A DNA stretch of 18,973 bases. Source: Pseudomonadota bacterium (GTDB taxonomy: Bacteria > Pseudomonadota > Alphaproteobacteria > Acetobacterales > Acetobacteraceae). The translations under genes were made by a program, and so were the position numbers. Location: the NCBI GenBank assembly GCA_021807975.1, contig JAKBCJ010000033.1, positions 1-18,973 on the forward strand. The letters are read 5' to 3'. Of the stretch, positions 1 to 8,385 are shown piece after piece. Below the pieces are notes generated by a model that saw nothing but the letters and a program-made list of their open reading frames with translations, was not told the origin of the DNA and did no database searches. Each line of letters opens with the position of its first letter. The stretch's first letter is position 1.

Positions 1-690
1 CTGCGCGACTTCGTGGTGGTGCTTCTCGATCGGCAGGCCCATTTCGCCCATCGTGGACAGCATTTCCGCACGCAGGTCGCTGTCGCCATCGACCGGGGGA
101 ACCGGGAAATAGCCGCCCTTCACGCCCGGACGGTGACCCATGTTGCCTTCCGGATAGTCCTTCATGGAAGACCCGGGACCCTCGACGCTGTCCATCGAGA
201 AGTGACCGAAATTGCCGCCCGTGCCGAACTTCACGCTATCGAAGATGAAGAATTCGGCTTCCGCGCCGATCGACACGCTGTCGCCGATGCCGCTGGACTT
301 CACATAGGCTTCGCACAGCTTCGCCGTCGCACGCGGATCGCGGGCATAGAACTGGCCGGTCGAAGGCTCGATAATATCGCAAAACACGATCATGCTCGGT
401 TTGGCCGAGAACGGATCCATGGTCGCTGTCGCCGGGTCCGGCATCAGGATCATGTCGCTCTCGTTGATTGCCTTCCAGCCGGCGATCGACGAACCGTCGA
501 ACATGATCCCGTCACGGAATGCGTCTTCGCCCATCGTGGAGATGTGCTGGGCGGTGTGCTGCCACTTGCCGCGGGGATCGGTGAACCGCAGGTCCACGTA
601 CTCCACGGAATTGTCCGCCATCATCTTAAGCACCTTACTGACTTCGGCACTCGGTCCCGATGGTGCTGCTGCTGCCGGCTTCTTCGCCAT
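1..690 (-). CDS. glnA: Glutamine synthetase type I, N-terminal part (cut by window start)
   Basis: This is the amino-terminal 230 residues of a type I glutamine synthetase, the cytosolic enzyme that makes glutamine from glutamate, ammonia and ATP. The frame is open to base 1, so the rest (about half of a usual 470-residue protein, including the adenylylation-site region) is outside the window. Recognisable family blocks are YVDLRFTDPRGKWQH (about residues 31-45), FDGSSIAGWK, the substrate/metal segment GAEAEFFIFD, and GYFPVPPVD. The start is the ATG at 690-688, preceded by GGGGA about ten bases upstream. It gives a slightly long Ala/Pro-rich leader (MAKKPAAAAPSGPSAE) before the conserved fold. 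The gene lies 221 bases downstream of glnB on the same strand, the usual alphaproteobacterial glnBA order, so it is probably co-transcribed from the sigma-54 promoter ahead of glnB. Identification is secure; only the extreme N-terminus is uncertain. Confidence 0.96.
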   Translation of the reverse strand, partial: MAKKPAAAAPSGPSAEVSKVLKMMADNSVEYVDLRFTDPRGKWQHTAQHISTMGEDAFRDGIMFDGSSIAGWKAINESDMILMPDPATATMDPFSAKPSMIVFCDIIEPSTGQFYARDPRATAKLCEAYVKSSGIGDSVSIGAEAEFFIFDSVKFGTGGNFGHFSMDSVEGPGSSMKDYPEGNMGHRPGVKGGYFPVPPVDGDSDLRAEMLSTMGEMGLPIEKHHHEVAQ

Positions 691-911
691 CCTGATTTTT
701 CCCCGTTAGCTGTCTGAACGCCGCAAATACCCCACCCGTCAGGGGACGGCGGGATACGGCTGGTAAAGGCTCCGCACCACGCGGAACCTTGAAAACCGCC
801 CCCCCTTAACCAAAATCGCGAGGGGCCGGAAGCGGAATTACATTGCTAATCGCGCGGTGTGCCCGGCCCATGCCAATACCGCCCGAAGCGGCGCGGCATG
901 CCCGGCAGACC
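691..911 (-). other. glnB-glnA intergenic leader with two hairpins
   Basis: This 221-base gap between glnB and glnA has no ORF worth calling. Two compact inverted repeats stand out: CCGTC-AGGG-GACGG at 736-749, and TCCGC-ACCAC-GCGGA at 771-785 (outer bases 768-788 pair with one mismatch). Neither is followed by a T-run on the glnA-sense strand, so neither is a classical terminator. A weak sigma-54-like GG-N10-GC pattern (minus strand, about 861-876) could give glnA its own promoter, but its -12 element is poor. The gap may stabilise, process or attenuate the bicistronic message; that is inference. Confidence 0.4.
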
Positions 912-1645
<734 letters not shown>

Positions 1646-2809
1646 ATGCGCGGGGCGAACACCTATCTGGGGTCAATCGGCACCACCATTTTCACGGTGA
1701 TGTCGGCTCTCGCCACGGAACACGGGTCGATCAACCTGGGTCAGGGATTCCCCGATACCGAAGGCCCCGCCGATATCGTGCAAGCCGCCGCCGACGCGCT
1801 GAAGGACGGCCGTAACCAGTATCCGCCCATGCCCGGCTTGCCGGAACTGCGCAAAGCCGTCGCCGCCGCGAACAGGCGCTTCTACGGCCTGGACATCGAC
1901 GGGATGACAGAAGTCACCGTCACCTCCGGCGCCACCGAGGCGATCACCGCCTGCCTGATGGCAGTGCTGGACCCGGGCGACGAGGTCGTTCTCATTGAAC
2001 CGCTCTACGACACCTACGTCCCTGTCGTCCGCATGCTGGGCGCCATCCCCCGCATCGTGCGCCTGACCCCGCCGCACTGGGAACTGCCGCGCGACGCACT
2101 GGCCGCGGCGTTCGGACCGAAAACCAAGGCAATCCTGTTCAACTCCCCAATGAACCCGTGCAGCAAGGTGTTCACCGCCGACGAACTGGCCTTCATCGCC
2201 GGACTGGTGGAACGCCACGACACCTATGCGATCTGCGACGAAGTGTATGAGCATCTGATTTTCGACGGCCTGAAGCACATCCCGCTGATGACGCTGCCCG
2301 GGATGCGGCAGCGGACGATGCGTATCGGCAGCGCCGGCAAGACATTTTCGCTGACCGGCTGGAAGGTCGGCTATGTGACGGCCGGGGCCGCACTGACGCC
2401 GCTGGTGCAGAAAGCCCACCAGAACCTGACCTTCACCACCGCACCGAACCTGCAACGCGCGGTCGCGGTCGGGCTGGCCAAGGACGACGCCTATTTCGCC
2501 TCCCTCGCCCGCGGCCTGCAGGACCGCCGGGACCTGCTCGCAAGGGGGCTGGCATCGGTTGGGTTTTCGGTACTGCCCAGCCACGGCAGCTATTTCATCA
2601 CCACCGATTTCGCCCCCCTGGGCTTCAACGGCGATGACGTCGCCTTCTGCCGCCACATCACCGAACAGGCCGGCGTCACCGCAATTCCGGTGTCGGCGTT
2701 CTATGACGATCCCGACGCCCCCCGGCATTATGCGCGGTTCGCGTTCTGTAAGCGGCCGGACGTGCTGGAGGAGGCCATCGCCCGGCTGAAACGGCACTTC
2801 GGCGGCTGA
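1646..2809 (+). CDS. Class I/II PLP-dependent aminotransferase
   Basis: This is a 387-residue fold-type I aminotransferase (aspartate aminotransferase superfamily, methionine/kynurenine/DapC-like subgroup). Such cytosolic enzymes move an amino group from an amino acid to a 2-oxo acid using PLP. Visible features are INLGQGFPDTEGP near the N-terminus, the GATEAI phosphate-binding turn, NSPMNPCSK, the AICDEVYEHLIF aspartate/tyrosine segment, and the PLP-lysine motif SAGKTFSLTGWKVGY with Lys at about residue 232. ATG 1646 is preferred over the in-frame GTG at 1637, because GGAG at 1634-1637 sits eight bases before the ATG. The gene ends five bases from the convergent aldolase gene, and a short palindrome spans both stop codons. 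The substrate cannot be read from sequence; annotation as N-succinyldiaminopimelate or methionine aminotransferase would be a guess. Confidence 0.93.
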   Translation: MRGANTYLGSIGTTIFTVMSALATEHGSINLGQGFPDTEGPADIVQAAADALKDGRNQYPPMPGLPELRKAVAAANRRFYGLDIDGMTEVTVTSGATEAITACLMAVLDPGDEVVLIEPLYDTYVPVVRMLGAIPRIVRLTPPHWELPRDALAAAFGPKTKAILFNSPMNPCSKVFTADELAFIAGLVERHDTYAICDEVYEHLIFDGLKHIPLMTLPGMRQRTMRIGSAGKTFSLTGWKVGYVTAGAALTPLVQKAHQNLTFTTAPNLQRAVAVGLAKDDAYFASLARGLQDRRDLLARGLASVGFSVLPSHGSYFITTDFAPLGFNGDDVAFCRHITEQAGVTAIPVSAFYDDPDAPRHYARFAFCKRPDVLEEAIARLKRHFGG

Positions 2810-2819
2810 ACCGTTCAGC
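2805..2819. terminator. Possible bidirectional terminator hairpin over both stop codons
   Basis: GCTGAA-CCG-TTCAGC is a perfect six-pair stem with a three-base loop. It contains the aminotransferase TGA on one arm and the aldolase TGA on the other. A longer outer GGCGG/CCGCC pairing is possible. There is no T-run on either side, so intrinsic termination is doubtful; a protective 3'-end stem or chance are alternatives. Confidence 0.3.
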
Positions 2820-3939
2820 TCATGCCGCCGCGCGCCGCGACCGGCCACAGGCATTCCACCCGGCCGTTGCGCACACCGACATACCAGTCGAACCGATCAA
2901 CCGTCGGATCGCAATGGCCCGGGATCAGCCGCAGCTTTTCCCCAACCTTCGGCGCGGCCGTTTCGCTGCCGTATTGCAGCTTGCCGTGCTCGTCGGATGC
3001 CCCGGTATAGACGATCCCCGGACGTTGCCAGACGGTTGGAAATCCCGAATCGATCGCCACCGCCTTGTGCCCGGCATCCAGCACCGCCACACCGGTCTGC
3101 GCCTGACTCATCACCGACGACAGCACGAACAGCGCATGGCGGAAGGTGCTGACCGGCGCGCCGGTTTCATCCAGGTTGCGGGCATAGTCCGCATCCATGA
3201 ACACATAGCTGCCAGCCTGCATTTCCGTATAGACGCCGGAATGAGACTCGATCTCGAACGTGCCGGTTCCGGCGCCGCCCACGATCGGACATGCCAGACC
3301 CTGCTGGCGAAGCTGCTCGACCGTCCGCCGGGACGCTTCGACCGCGTTGCCAATCAACACCCCGCGCTCCGCCGGCGTGCGCTTGTGCTGCGCGCTGCCG
3401 TGATAGGCTTGCAAGCCGCCGAAGATCAGGTGTTTAGAGGCCGCGATCCGTCCCGCCAGCGCCACCGCATCCGGCCCCGGCTGCACACCGCAGCGCCCGG
3501 CACCGACATCGATTTCCACCAGCACCGTCATGCGAATGCCGGCATCGGCCGCCGCGGCTTCGATCGCCGCCACCTGCCCGCCATCATCGGCGCAGACCGC
3601 GACCGCGGCGATGCGCGACAGCGCGCACAGACGGGCCAGCTTCGCCGCCCCCACGACCTCGTTGCTCACCAGGATGTCCGGGATACCGCCCCAGGCCAGC
3701 ACCTCGGCCTCCGCGACCTTCTGCACGCAGTTGCCGATCGCCCCGCGCGCCATTTGCAGCTTGGCGATGATGGGGGATTTGTGGGTCTTGGCGTGTGCCC
3801 GCAGCTTCACCCCGGTCGGCGCCAGCTTCGCGGCCATCGTGTCGAGATTGAACTCGAACGCATCCAGGTCGATGACCAGCGCGGGGGTATCGATTTCATC
3901 TTCGCGCATACCGGGCACGGCGGGCGGATTTTGCAGCAT
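2815..3939 (-). CDS. Fold-type III PLP enzyme, D-threonine / 3-hydroxyaspartate aldolase-like (DSD1 family)
   Basis: This is a 374-residue protein of the alanine-racemase-fold family that includes D-threonine aldolase, D-threo-3-hydroxyaspartate aldolase and eukaryotic D-serine dehydratase. The N-terminus has DEIDTPALVIDLDAFEFN and the PLP-lysine motif RAHAKTHKSP (Lys at about 51). The barrel carries VGGAGTGTFE and the MQAGSYVFMD segment. The C-terminal beta domain has the metal site GHCDPT (His342, Cys343, Asp344). In my recollection of the family, aldolases use a His-x-Asp metal pair and dehydratases His-x-Cys, so this sequence favours an aldolase. The ATG at 3939 has AAGGA about ten bases upstream. 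The gene is divergent from the SMP-30 hydrolase and convergent with the aminotransferase. The family is certain; the substrate is inferred. Confidence 0.88.
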   Translation of the reverse strand: MLQNPPAVPGMREDEIDTPALVIDLDAFEFNLDTMAAKLAPTGVKLRAHAKTHKSPIIAKLQMARGAIGNCVQKVAEAEVLAWGGIPDILVSNEVVGAAKLARLCALSRIAAVAVCADDGGQVAAIEAAAADAGIRMTVLVEIDVGAGRCGVQPGPDAVALAGRIAASKHLIFGGLQAYHGSAQHKRTPAERGVLIGNAVEASRRTVEQLRQQGLACPIVGGAGTGTFEIESHSGVYTEMQAGSYVFMDADYARNLDETGAPVSTFRHALFVLSSVMSQAQTGVAVLDAGHKAVAIDSGFPTVWQRPGIVYTGASDEHGKLQYGSETAAPKVGEKLRLIPGHCDPTVDRFDWYVGVRNGRVECLWPVAARGGMS

Positions 3940-3986
3940 CGGACGTTTCCTTCAAGATCAATCAGTGTCGCGCGTCGCGCCCCGCC

Positions 3987-4008
3987 CGGCAACCCGCGCG
4001 GCAACCCG
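3987..4008. repeat. Short tandem direct repeat between divergent genes
   Basis: CGGCAACCCG occurs twice (3987-3996 and 3999-4008) with a 12-base period, in the 130-base region between the divergent aldolase and SMP-30 genes. One helical turn between copies would suit a regulator binding direct repeats. No function is demonstrated. Confidence 0.35.
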
Positions 4009-4069
4009 GTTTCCCATTGCCGCGACATCCCCTAAACTGGCCAGGCAACAAACCCGGGGGAAACTGACC

Positions 4070-5011
4070 ATGTGGGAACCAAGCCAGCGTTATCCTGACC
4101 CGAATGTCCAGGTGCTGGATCCAGCCTTCAATGCCCTGCGCCTGCCGCTTGCCTCGGTGGAGCAGATCGCCACCGGATGCCGCTGGTCCGAAGGCCCGGT
4201 GTATTTCGGCGACGGGCGCTACGTCCTCTGGAGCGACATCCCCAACGACCGTATCCTCAAATGGGAAGAAGAAACCGGTTCGGTCAGCGTATTCCGCAAA
4301 ACCTCATGGAATGCCAACGGCAACACCCGCGACCGTCAGGGCCGGCTGGTAACCTGCGAGCATCGCGGCCGCCGGGTTACGCGCACCGAGTATGACGGCA
4401 GTATCACCGTGCTGATGGACAGCTTCCAGGGCAAGCGGCTGAACTCGCCCAACGACGTGGTGGTGAAGTCGGACGGGTCGATCTGGTTCACCGATCCGTT
4501 GTTCGGCATCAGCGGCTTTTACGAGGGCGAGATGGCCCCGTCGGAAATCCCGGCCGCTGTCTGGCGCATCGACGGGCAAACCGGCGTCGCCACCATGATG
4601 GCGGACGACATCGACGGCCCGAACGGTCTGGCATTCTCGCCCGACGAATCGATCCTCTATGTCGTCGCGTCGCGCGCCGAACCGAACCGCCTGATCCGGG
4701 CGTTCGACGTGGTCGATGACGGCAGGAAGCTGGCCAACAACCGCGTGTTCATCGATGCCGGCAGCGGATCGCCCGACGGTTTCCGGGTCGATATCCACGG
4801 CAACCTGTGGTGCGGCTGGGGCATGGGCACCGCCGATCTGGACGGCGTGCGGGTGTTCGACAAACACGCCACACCCATCGGACACATCGCCCTGCCGGAA
4901 CGGGCAGCCAATGTGTGCTTCGGCGGCCGGTTCCGCAACCGGCTGTTCATGGCGGCGAGCCACAGCCTTTATGCGCTTTACGTCAATACACAAGGCGCCG
5001 CGGGCGGCTGA
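4070..5011 (+). CDS. SMP-30/gluconolactonase (LRE) family hydrolase
   Basis: This is a 313-residue six-bladed beta-propeller of the SMP-30/gluconolaconase/LRE-like family, which are metal-dependent lactonases acting on sugar-acid lactones. The expected metal-site residues are visible: Glu41 in WSEGPVYF, Asn in LNSPNDVVVKSDG, Asn in DGPNGLAFSPDES, and Asp in GSPDGFRVDIHGNLW. The W(F/C) strand repeats DGSIWFTD and HGNLWCGWG are typical. There is no signal peptide, so a cytosolic location is likely. ATG 4070 is chosen because GGGGGA lies eight bases upstream and the family similarity starts there; the frame stays open further upstream but overlaps the divergent aldolase. The gene ends one base from the convergent DedA gene. 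Its divergence from the aldolase suggests a shared regulatory region, but no pathway link is proven. Confidence 0.92.
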   Translation: MWEPSQRYPDPNVQVLDPAFNALRLPLASVEQIATGCRWSEGPVYFGDGRYVLWSDIPNDRILKWEEETGSVSVFRKTSWNANGNTRDRQGRLVTCEHRGRRVTRTEYDGSITVLMDSFQGKRLNSPNDVVVKSDGSIWFTDPLFGISGFYEGEMAPSEIPAAVWRIDGQTGVATMMADDIDGPNGLAFSPDESILYVVASRAEPNRLIRAFDVVDDGRKLANNRVFIDAGSGSPDGFRVDIHGNLWCGWGMGTADLDGVRVFDKHATPIGHIALPERAANVCFGGRFRNRLFMAASHSLYALYVNTQGAAGG

Positions 5012-5012
5012 T

Positions 5013-5633
5013 TTAACGAGTCCGCATCAACACCATGCGATGCAGCGCCCACGCGGCGCCGCATCCGGCCAGCAGGACGGCGCCCCAGACGGCGCCCGAC
5101 TGCCAGTCCCCGTCGCGCAGCCGCCCCAGCGAAACGCCGGCAAGCTGAGCGGGGTAAATATGAAGCGGCGCCCAAACCAACGCCGAGGCCACGTTCGCGG
5201 CGATAAACCGGCGCTGCCGCATGCCCGCCATCCCCGCGACCAGCGGCACGGTGGAGCGCAAAACGGGCACGAACCGGCAGACCGCAACGCTGTACGTGCC
5301 ATAGCGGGCAAAAAACCGCTCCGCATTGTCCATCAAACCCGGCCGGCTGGCGAACGGCCACAAACAGCGCAGACGCACACTGAAGCGGCGTCCGACCCAG
5401 AACGACAGGAAATCGCCGATCACCGCGCCAACGACCGCAAGCGCCAGAAATGGCAGCATCGGCTGCCCGCACATGGCAGCAGCGCCCGCCACCGCCATCA
5501 GAACCGGGGTGCCCGGAATCAGAATTCCCAGAACGGCCACCGCCTCGATAATCGCGGCAAGAAACACAGTCCCCAGCGCGACACCCGGATAGAGTGCGAC
5601 GAGGTTCACAACGCTGTCGATCCAGGACCACAT
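5013..5633 (-). CDS. DedA / VTT-domain inner-membrane protein
   Basis: This is a 206-residue polytopic membrane protein of the DedA family (SNARE-associated/VTT domain), whose members are linked to lipid translocation and envelope homeostasis. Hydrophobic segments occur at about residues 10-32, 40-55 and 60-80, with more in the C-terminal half. Family blocks are visible: the re-entrant-loop GILIPGTPVLMAVAG, the GDFLSFWVGRRF segment, and the arginine-containing RFVPVLRSTVPLVAGMAGM. The ATG at 5633 fits the family N-terminus (short amphipathic lead, then a hydrophobic helix), although only a distant GAGG lies upstream. The gene is convergent with the SMP-30 gene, with a single base between stop codons. 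Confidence 0.9.
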   Translation of the reverse strand: MWSWIDSVVNLVALYPGVALGTVFLAAIIEAVAVLGILIPGTPVLMAVAGAAAMCGQPMLPFLALAVVGAVIGDFLSFWVGRRFSVRLRCLWPFASRPGLMDNAERFFARYGTYSVAVCRFVPVLRSTVPLVAGMAGMRQRRFIAANVASALVWAPLHIYPAQLAGVSLGRLRDGDWQSGAVWGAVLLAGCGAAWALHRMVLMRTR

Positions 5634-6100
5634 TGGGTTAACCGAAAGCCTCGCATCGAAAAATAACCCCCATTATGGCCGATTACTGCCGCGATGGGAA
5701 GCGCCGTTTTCGTGTTACGGTTCGTTACGTCTAAAGTGTGGTTTCAGACGATACACGAAAAAAATTCATTGTGGCTCTTCAGCACGGGATCCGCGCCGCG
5801 ATTCTTTAAGCCCCCATCTAAAATTTCGTTTATGCGATCCTGCCGAATATGTCCTTCGCATTGCCCGATAGTGGCGCCTTTTCAAGCCATTAGGCCACCT
5901 GTCCAGAGTTCAGGTGCCCACAGTTGTTAAAGTTGAGTTACTTGGTTCCTCCATTCGTGACAAACTTCAAGTCTTGGTGACTTGCCGATCTGGCCCGGCC
6001 GGTGAATATGCGCCAACGCTGTCGGGGCCTCCGTCGATCGGGAGTTTCACGCGGCTGGTCCGCTTCCGGACGTACAATATCTAAACAGGAGTTCAAACGC
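5634..6100. other. AT-richer intergenic region upstream of ompA
   Basis: This 467-base stretch has no convincing gene and is visibly richer in A and T than its surroundings. It contains a near-palindromic dyad at 5893-5919 (CACCTG-N9-CAGGTG plus flanking pairs). A TTAA-N7-TTAC sequence at about 5927-5941 resembles a CtrA half-consensus. A TACAAT element at 6073-6078 lacks a good -35. It probably holds the ompA promoter, and an unannotated small RNA is possible, but I cannot place either with confidence. Confidence 0.4.
5893..5919. repeat. 27-base interrupted inverted repeat
   Basis: The core CACCTG (5896-5901) and CAGGTG (5911-5916) are perfect inverted copies separated by nine bases. Two further GG/CC pairs flank them across one mismatch. 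It sits about 185 bases upstream of the OmpA-family gene and could be an operator dyad or an RNA hairpin. No T-run follows. Confidence 0.4.
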
Positions 6101-7192
6101 ATGCGCTTCCGCAGTGCGATACTGGCCACCGCCATGTTGGCCGTCCCCGCCGTGGCCATGGCCCAGCCGTTAACAGGTATGTACATTGGCGCCGGTGCCG
6201 GCCTGCATATCCCGGATAGCCCCACGGCTACGTCTTATGGACCCGGATTCGGTACAGGGTCGGTCAACCTCAACCAGGATTACGGGTTCAATTCGAATCT
6301 CGCCATCGGTTATGGGCTGGGCAATGGCTTCCGGTTCGAGCTTGAAGGCGACATCATGCGCAGCAATCTCAACCAAATGGGCGGAACGCCGTTCCCAACC
6401 GCCAGCTCCGGCGCCGTACGCACCTGGGGCTTCATGGCGAACGCGATCTATGACATGGATGTCGGCCTGCCCTGGATGTTCCCCTATGTCGGCGCCGGCG
6501 CCGGCTACCAGTGGACCAGTCTGAACACTGTGAATTCGGCGCAGGTCGGCGGACCGTTCGCATCCAGCTTCAACAGCCAGAGCGGCGCATTCGCCGGCCA
6601 GGCGATCGTCGGCGCATCGTTTCCCGTGCGCAGCGTCCCCGGCCTGTCGTTCACCGCGGACTACCGGTTCATGGATATCCTCGGCGGAGAGCGCTTTACC
6701 GGCGGTTCGACCGGCGGCGGCGGCATCGAGCCAGCCGTGCTCAAAGGACATAACCAGTACATGAATGACCTGGTGTTCGGCATCCGCTACGCCTTCAACA
6801 CCCCCCGTCCAGCACCCGCGCCAATGGCACCCACGCCGATCGCGGCCCCGGCCCCGGCGCCCGCCCGTTCCTATCTGGTGTTCTTCGATTGGGACAAAGC
6901 GGACCTGACGGATCGGGCCAAGTCGATCGTCAAGGAAGCAGCCGATAATTCCACGCACGTTCAGGTCACCCGGATCGAGGTCAACGGCTACACCGATACC
7001 TCTGGCAAACCCACCTATAACCAGGCCCTGTCCATCAAGCGCGCCAAGGCGGTGGCCGGCGAACTGGTCCATGACGGCGTGCCGGAGAGCGCCATTACCG
7101 TTCAGGGCTTCGGCGAAACCCATCCGCTGGTGCCGACCGGCGACAATGTGCGGGAGCCGCAGAACCGCCGGGTGGAAATCATCATCCGGTAA
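6101..7192 (+). CDS. OmpA-family outer-membrane porin with peptidoglycan-binding domain
   Basis: This is a 363-residue two-domain outer-membrane protein. Residues 1-21 form a signal peptide ending in AMA before QPLTG. A beta-barrel of the OmpA-like/surface-antigen type follows (about 22-235, Gly/aromatic-rich strands such as GMYIGAGAGLHI and VGAGAGYQW). Next is a Pro/Ala-rich periplasmic linker (about 237-257), then an OmpA C-terminal domain starting YLVFFDWDKADLT at residue 258. Within it NGYTDTSG (Asp299) and the SIKRAKAV arginine (Arg314) have the 15-residue spacing of the pair that holds diaminopimelate in peptidoglycan. The protein should therefore tie the outer membrane to the cell wall. 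ATG 6101 is supported by AGGAG nine bases upstream and by the signal peptide; an in-frame upstream extension to 6002 is not secretory. A strong terminator follows directly, so the gene is probably monocistronic and highly expressed. Confidence 0.94.
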   Translation: MRFRSAILATAMLAVPAVAMAQPLTGMYIGAGAGLHIPDSPTATSYGPGFGTGSVNLNQDYGFNSNLAIGYGLGNGFRFELEGDIMRSNLNQMGGTPFPTASSGAVRTWGFMANAIYDMDVGLPWMFPYVGAGAGYQWTSLNTVNSAQVGGPFASSFNSQSGAFAGQAIVGASFPVRSVPGLSFTADYRFMDILGGERFTGGSTGGGGIEPAVLKGHNQYMNDLVFGIRYAFNTPRPAPAPMAPTPIAAPAPAPARSYLVFFDWDKADLTDRAKSIVKEAADNSTHVQVTRIEVNGYTDTSGKPTYNQALSIKRAKAVAGELVHDGVPESAITVQGFGETHPLVPTGDNVREPQNRRVEIIIR

Positions 7193-7212
7193 TTCAGTTC
7201 GGCGAGGCGATG

Positions 7213-7250
7213 ACAGGCCGGGGGAGCGATCCTCCGGCCTGTATTCGTTT
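7213..7250 (+). terminator. Intrinsic terminator after the OmpA gene
   Basis: A 13-pair stem (7213-7225 with 7230-7242, one G-T wobble) closes on a GCGA tetraloop of the stable GNRA class and is followed by ATTCGTTT. It begins 20 bases after the porin stop codon. This is the clearest terminator in the window. Confidence 0.85.
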
Positions 7251-7314
7251 GGGGTATCGAGTCGCGGCAATCCCCGGATGGCAATAGACCGCGCATCCCG
7301 CCAGATTACGGACC

Positions 7315-8385
7315 ATGCAAGACACACACACCATCGACCGGGTCTCAGACGAGCATCTCTGGCACCAGGTCCTGTCGCGCCAGCCCGGCGCGGACTTCCT
7401 GTATGCCGTGACGACGATGGGGATTTACTGCCGTCCGGCCTGTCCCTCCCCCCGCCCGCTGCGCCGCAACGCCCGGTTTTTCAGCTCTCCGTCCGAGGCC
7501 GAGGCGGCGGGATACCGGGCATGCAAACGCTGCGATCCAAAGGGGGAACGGGCGCGGATCGCGCAGGATGTCGTGCGGGATGCCAGCACCTTTATCGAGA
7601 CCAGCGACGACATACCCTCGCTGGAAACCCTGGCGAAACGATCCGGCTATTCGCGGTTCCACTTCCTGCGCATGTTCCGGGACCATACCGGCCTGACCCC
7701 ACGCAGCTATGCCGAGGGCGTACGCGCCCGCCGCCTGCAAGCGGCCCTGGCGAACGGCGGCCGCGTGGCCGATGCCGTCGCCGGCGCCGGTTTCGGCTCC
7801 GAAAGCCGTGTGTACGAAAAAACCGCCTCCATCCTCGGCATGACCCCCGGCGCCGCTCGGCGGGGCGGCCAAGGAGAGCAAATCCGCACCGCCTTCGCCG
7901 ATTGCCCGTTCGGACGCCTGCTGGTGGGAACAACAAATAAAGGCGTGTGCTTCATCGGCTTCGCCGAACCCGACGACTCCCTGATGGGCGACCTCCGCCG
8001 CCGCTTTCCCCGGGCCGCGATAACGACGGACGACCCGGCGCTGGCCGGCACGATGCAAACCGTACTGGACTTTCTGCGGGAACCGAAACACGCGCTGGAC
8101 CTGCCGCTGGACCTGCGAGGCACCGCGTTTCAGCAGCGGGTGTGGCGGACTTTGTGCCAGATTCAGGCCGGCGAAACCCGCACCTATGCCCAACTGGCCC
8201 AGATGGTCGGGAACCCCAAGGCAATCCGAGCGGTGGCCCGGTCGTGCGCCACGAACCCCGTGTCGCTGGCCGTGCCGTGCCACCGGGTGGTCGGCAGCGA
8301 CGGCGGACTGACCGGATACCGCTGGGGCGTGCCGCGGAAAAAGACGCTGCTGGAGCAAGAGCGCAAGCTGGCCGGGGGTTCCTGA
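7315..8385 (+). CDS. ada: Bifunctional transcriptional activator / O6-methylguanine-DNA methyltransferase Ada
   Basis: This is a 356-residue protein with the complete Ada architecture. The N-terminal zinc domain has Cys39, Cys43, Cys70 and Cys73 (YCRPAC and CKRCDP), each offset by one from E. coli Ada. The first is the suicide acceptor for methyl-phosphotriesters. An AraC-type helix-turn-helix follows (about 105-185, SLETLAKRSGYSRFHFLRMF). The C-terminal methyltransferase domain carries PCHRVVGSDGGLTGYRWG with acceptor Cys322 (Cys321 in E. coli), which repairs O6-methylguanine and O4-methylthymine. When methylated, the protein activates alkylation-response genes. ATG 7315 matches the usual N-terminus and length, though its Shine-Dalgarno is weak. 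No alkB or alkA follows here, so Ada is alone. I saw no clear Ada box upstream. Function is near certain. Confidence 0.97.
   Translation: MQDTHTIDRVSDEHLWHQVLSRQPGADFLYAVTTMGIYCRPACPSPRPLRRNARFFSSPSEAEAAGYRACKRCDPKGERARIAQDVVRDASTFIETSDDIPSLETLAKRSGYSRFHFLRMFRDHTGLTPRSYAEGVRARRLQAALANGGRVADAVAGAGFGSESRVYEKTASILGMTPGAARRGGQGEQIRTAFADCPFGRLLVGTTNKGVCFIGFAEPDDSLMGDLRRRFPRAAITTDDPALAGTMQTVLDFLREPKHALDLPLDLRGTAFQQRVWRTLCQIQAGETRTYAQLAQMVGNPKAIRAVARSCATNPVSLAVPCHRVVGSDGGLTGYRWGVPRKKTLLEQERKLAGGS

Noticed and set aside
861..876. Second sigma-54-like promoter ahead of glnA
   Set aside because: It has the GG-N10-GC spacing (TGGCAT...GGGCA) but a poor -12 element, and such matches arise easily in GC-rich DNA. 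Mentioned only as weak.
1646..5011. A beta-hydroxyaspartate cycle cluster (aminotransferase + aldolase)
   Set aside because: The two genes are convergent, not an operon. The dehydratase and imine reductase of that pathway are absent and the aminotransferase subgroup is generic.
5694..5930. 78-residue plus-strand ORF upstream of ompA
   Set aside because: Codon use does not match the genome, there is no ribosome site, and the translation is rich in Cys, Phe and Ser without a domain.
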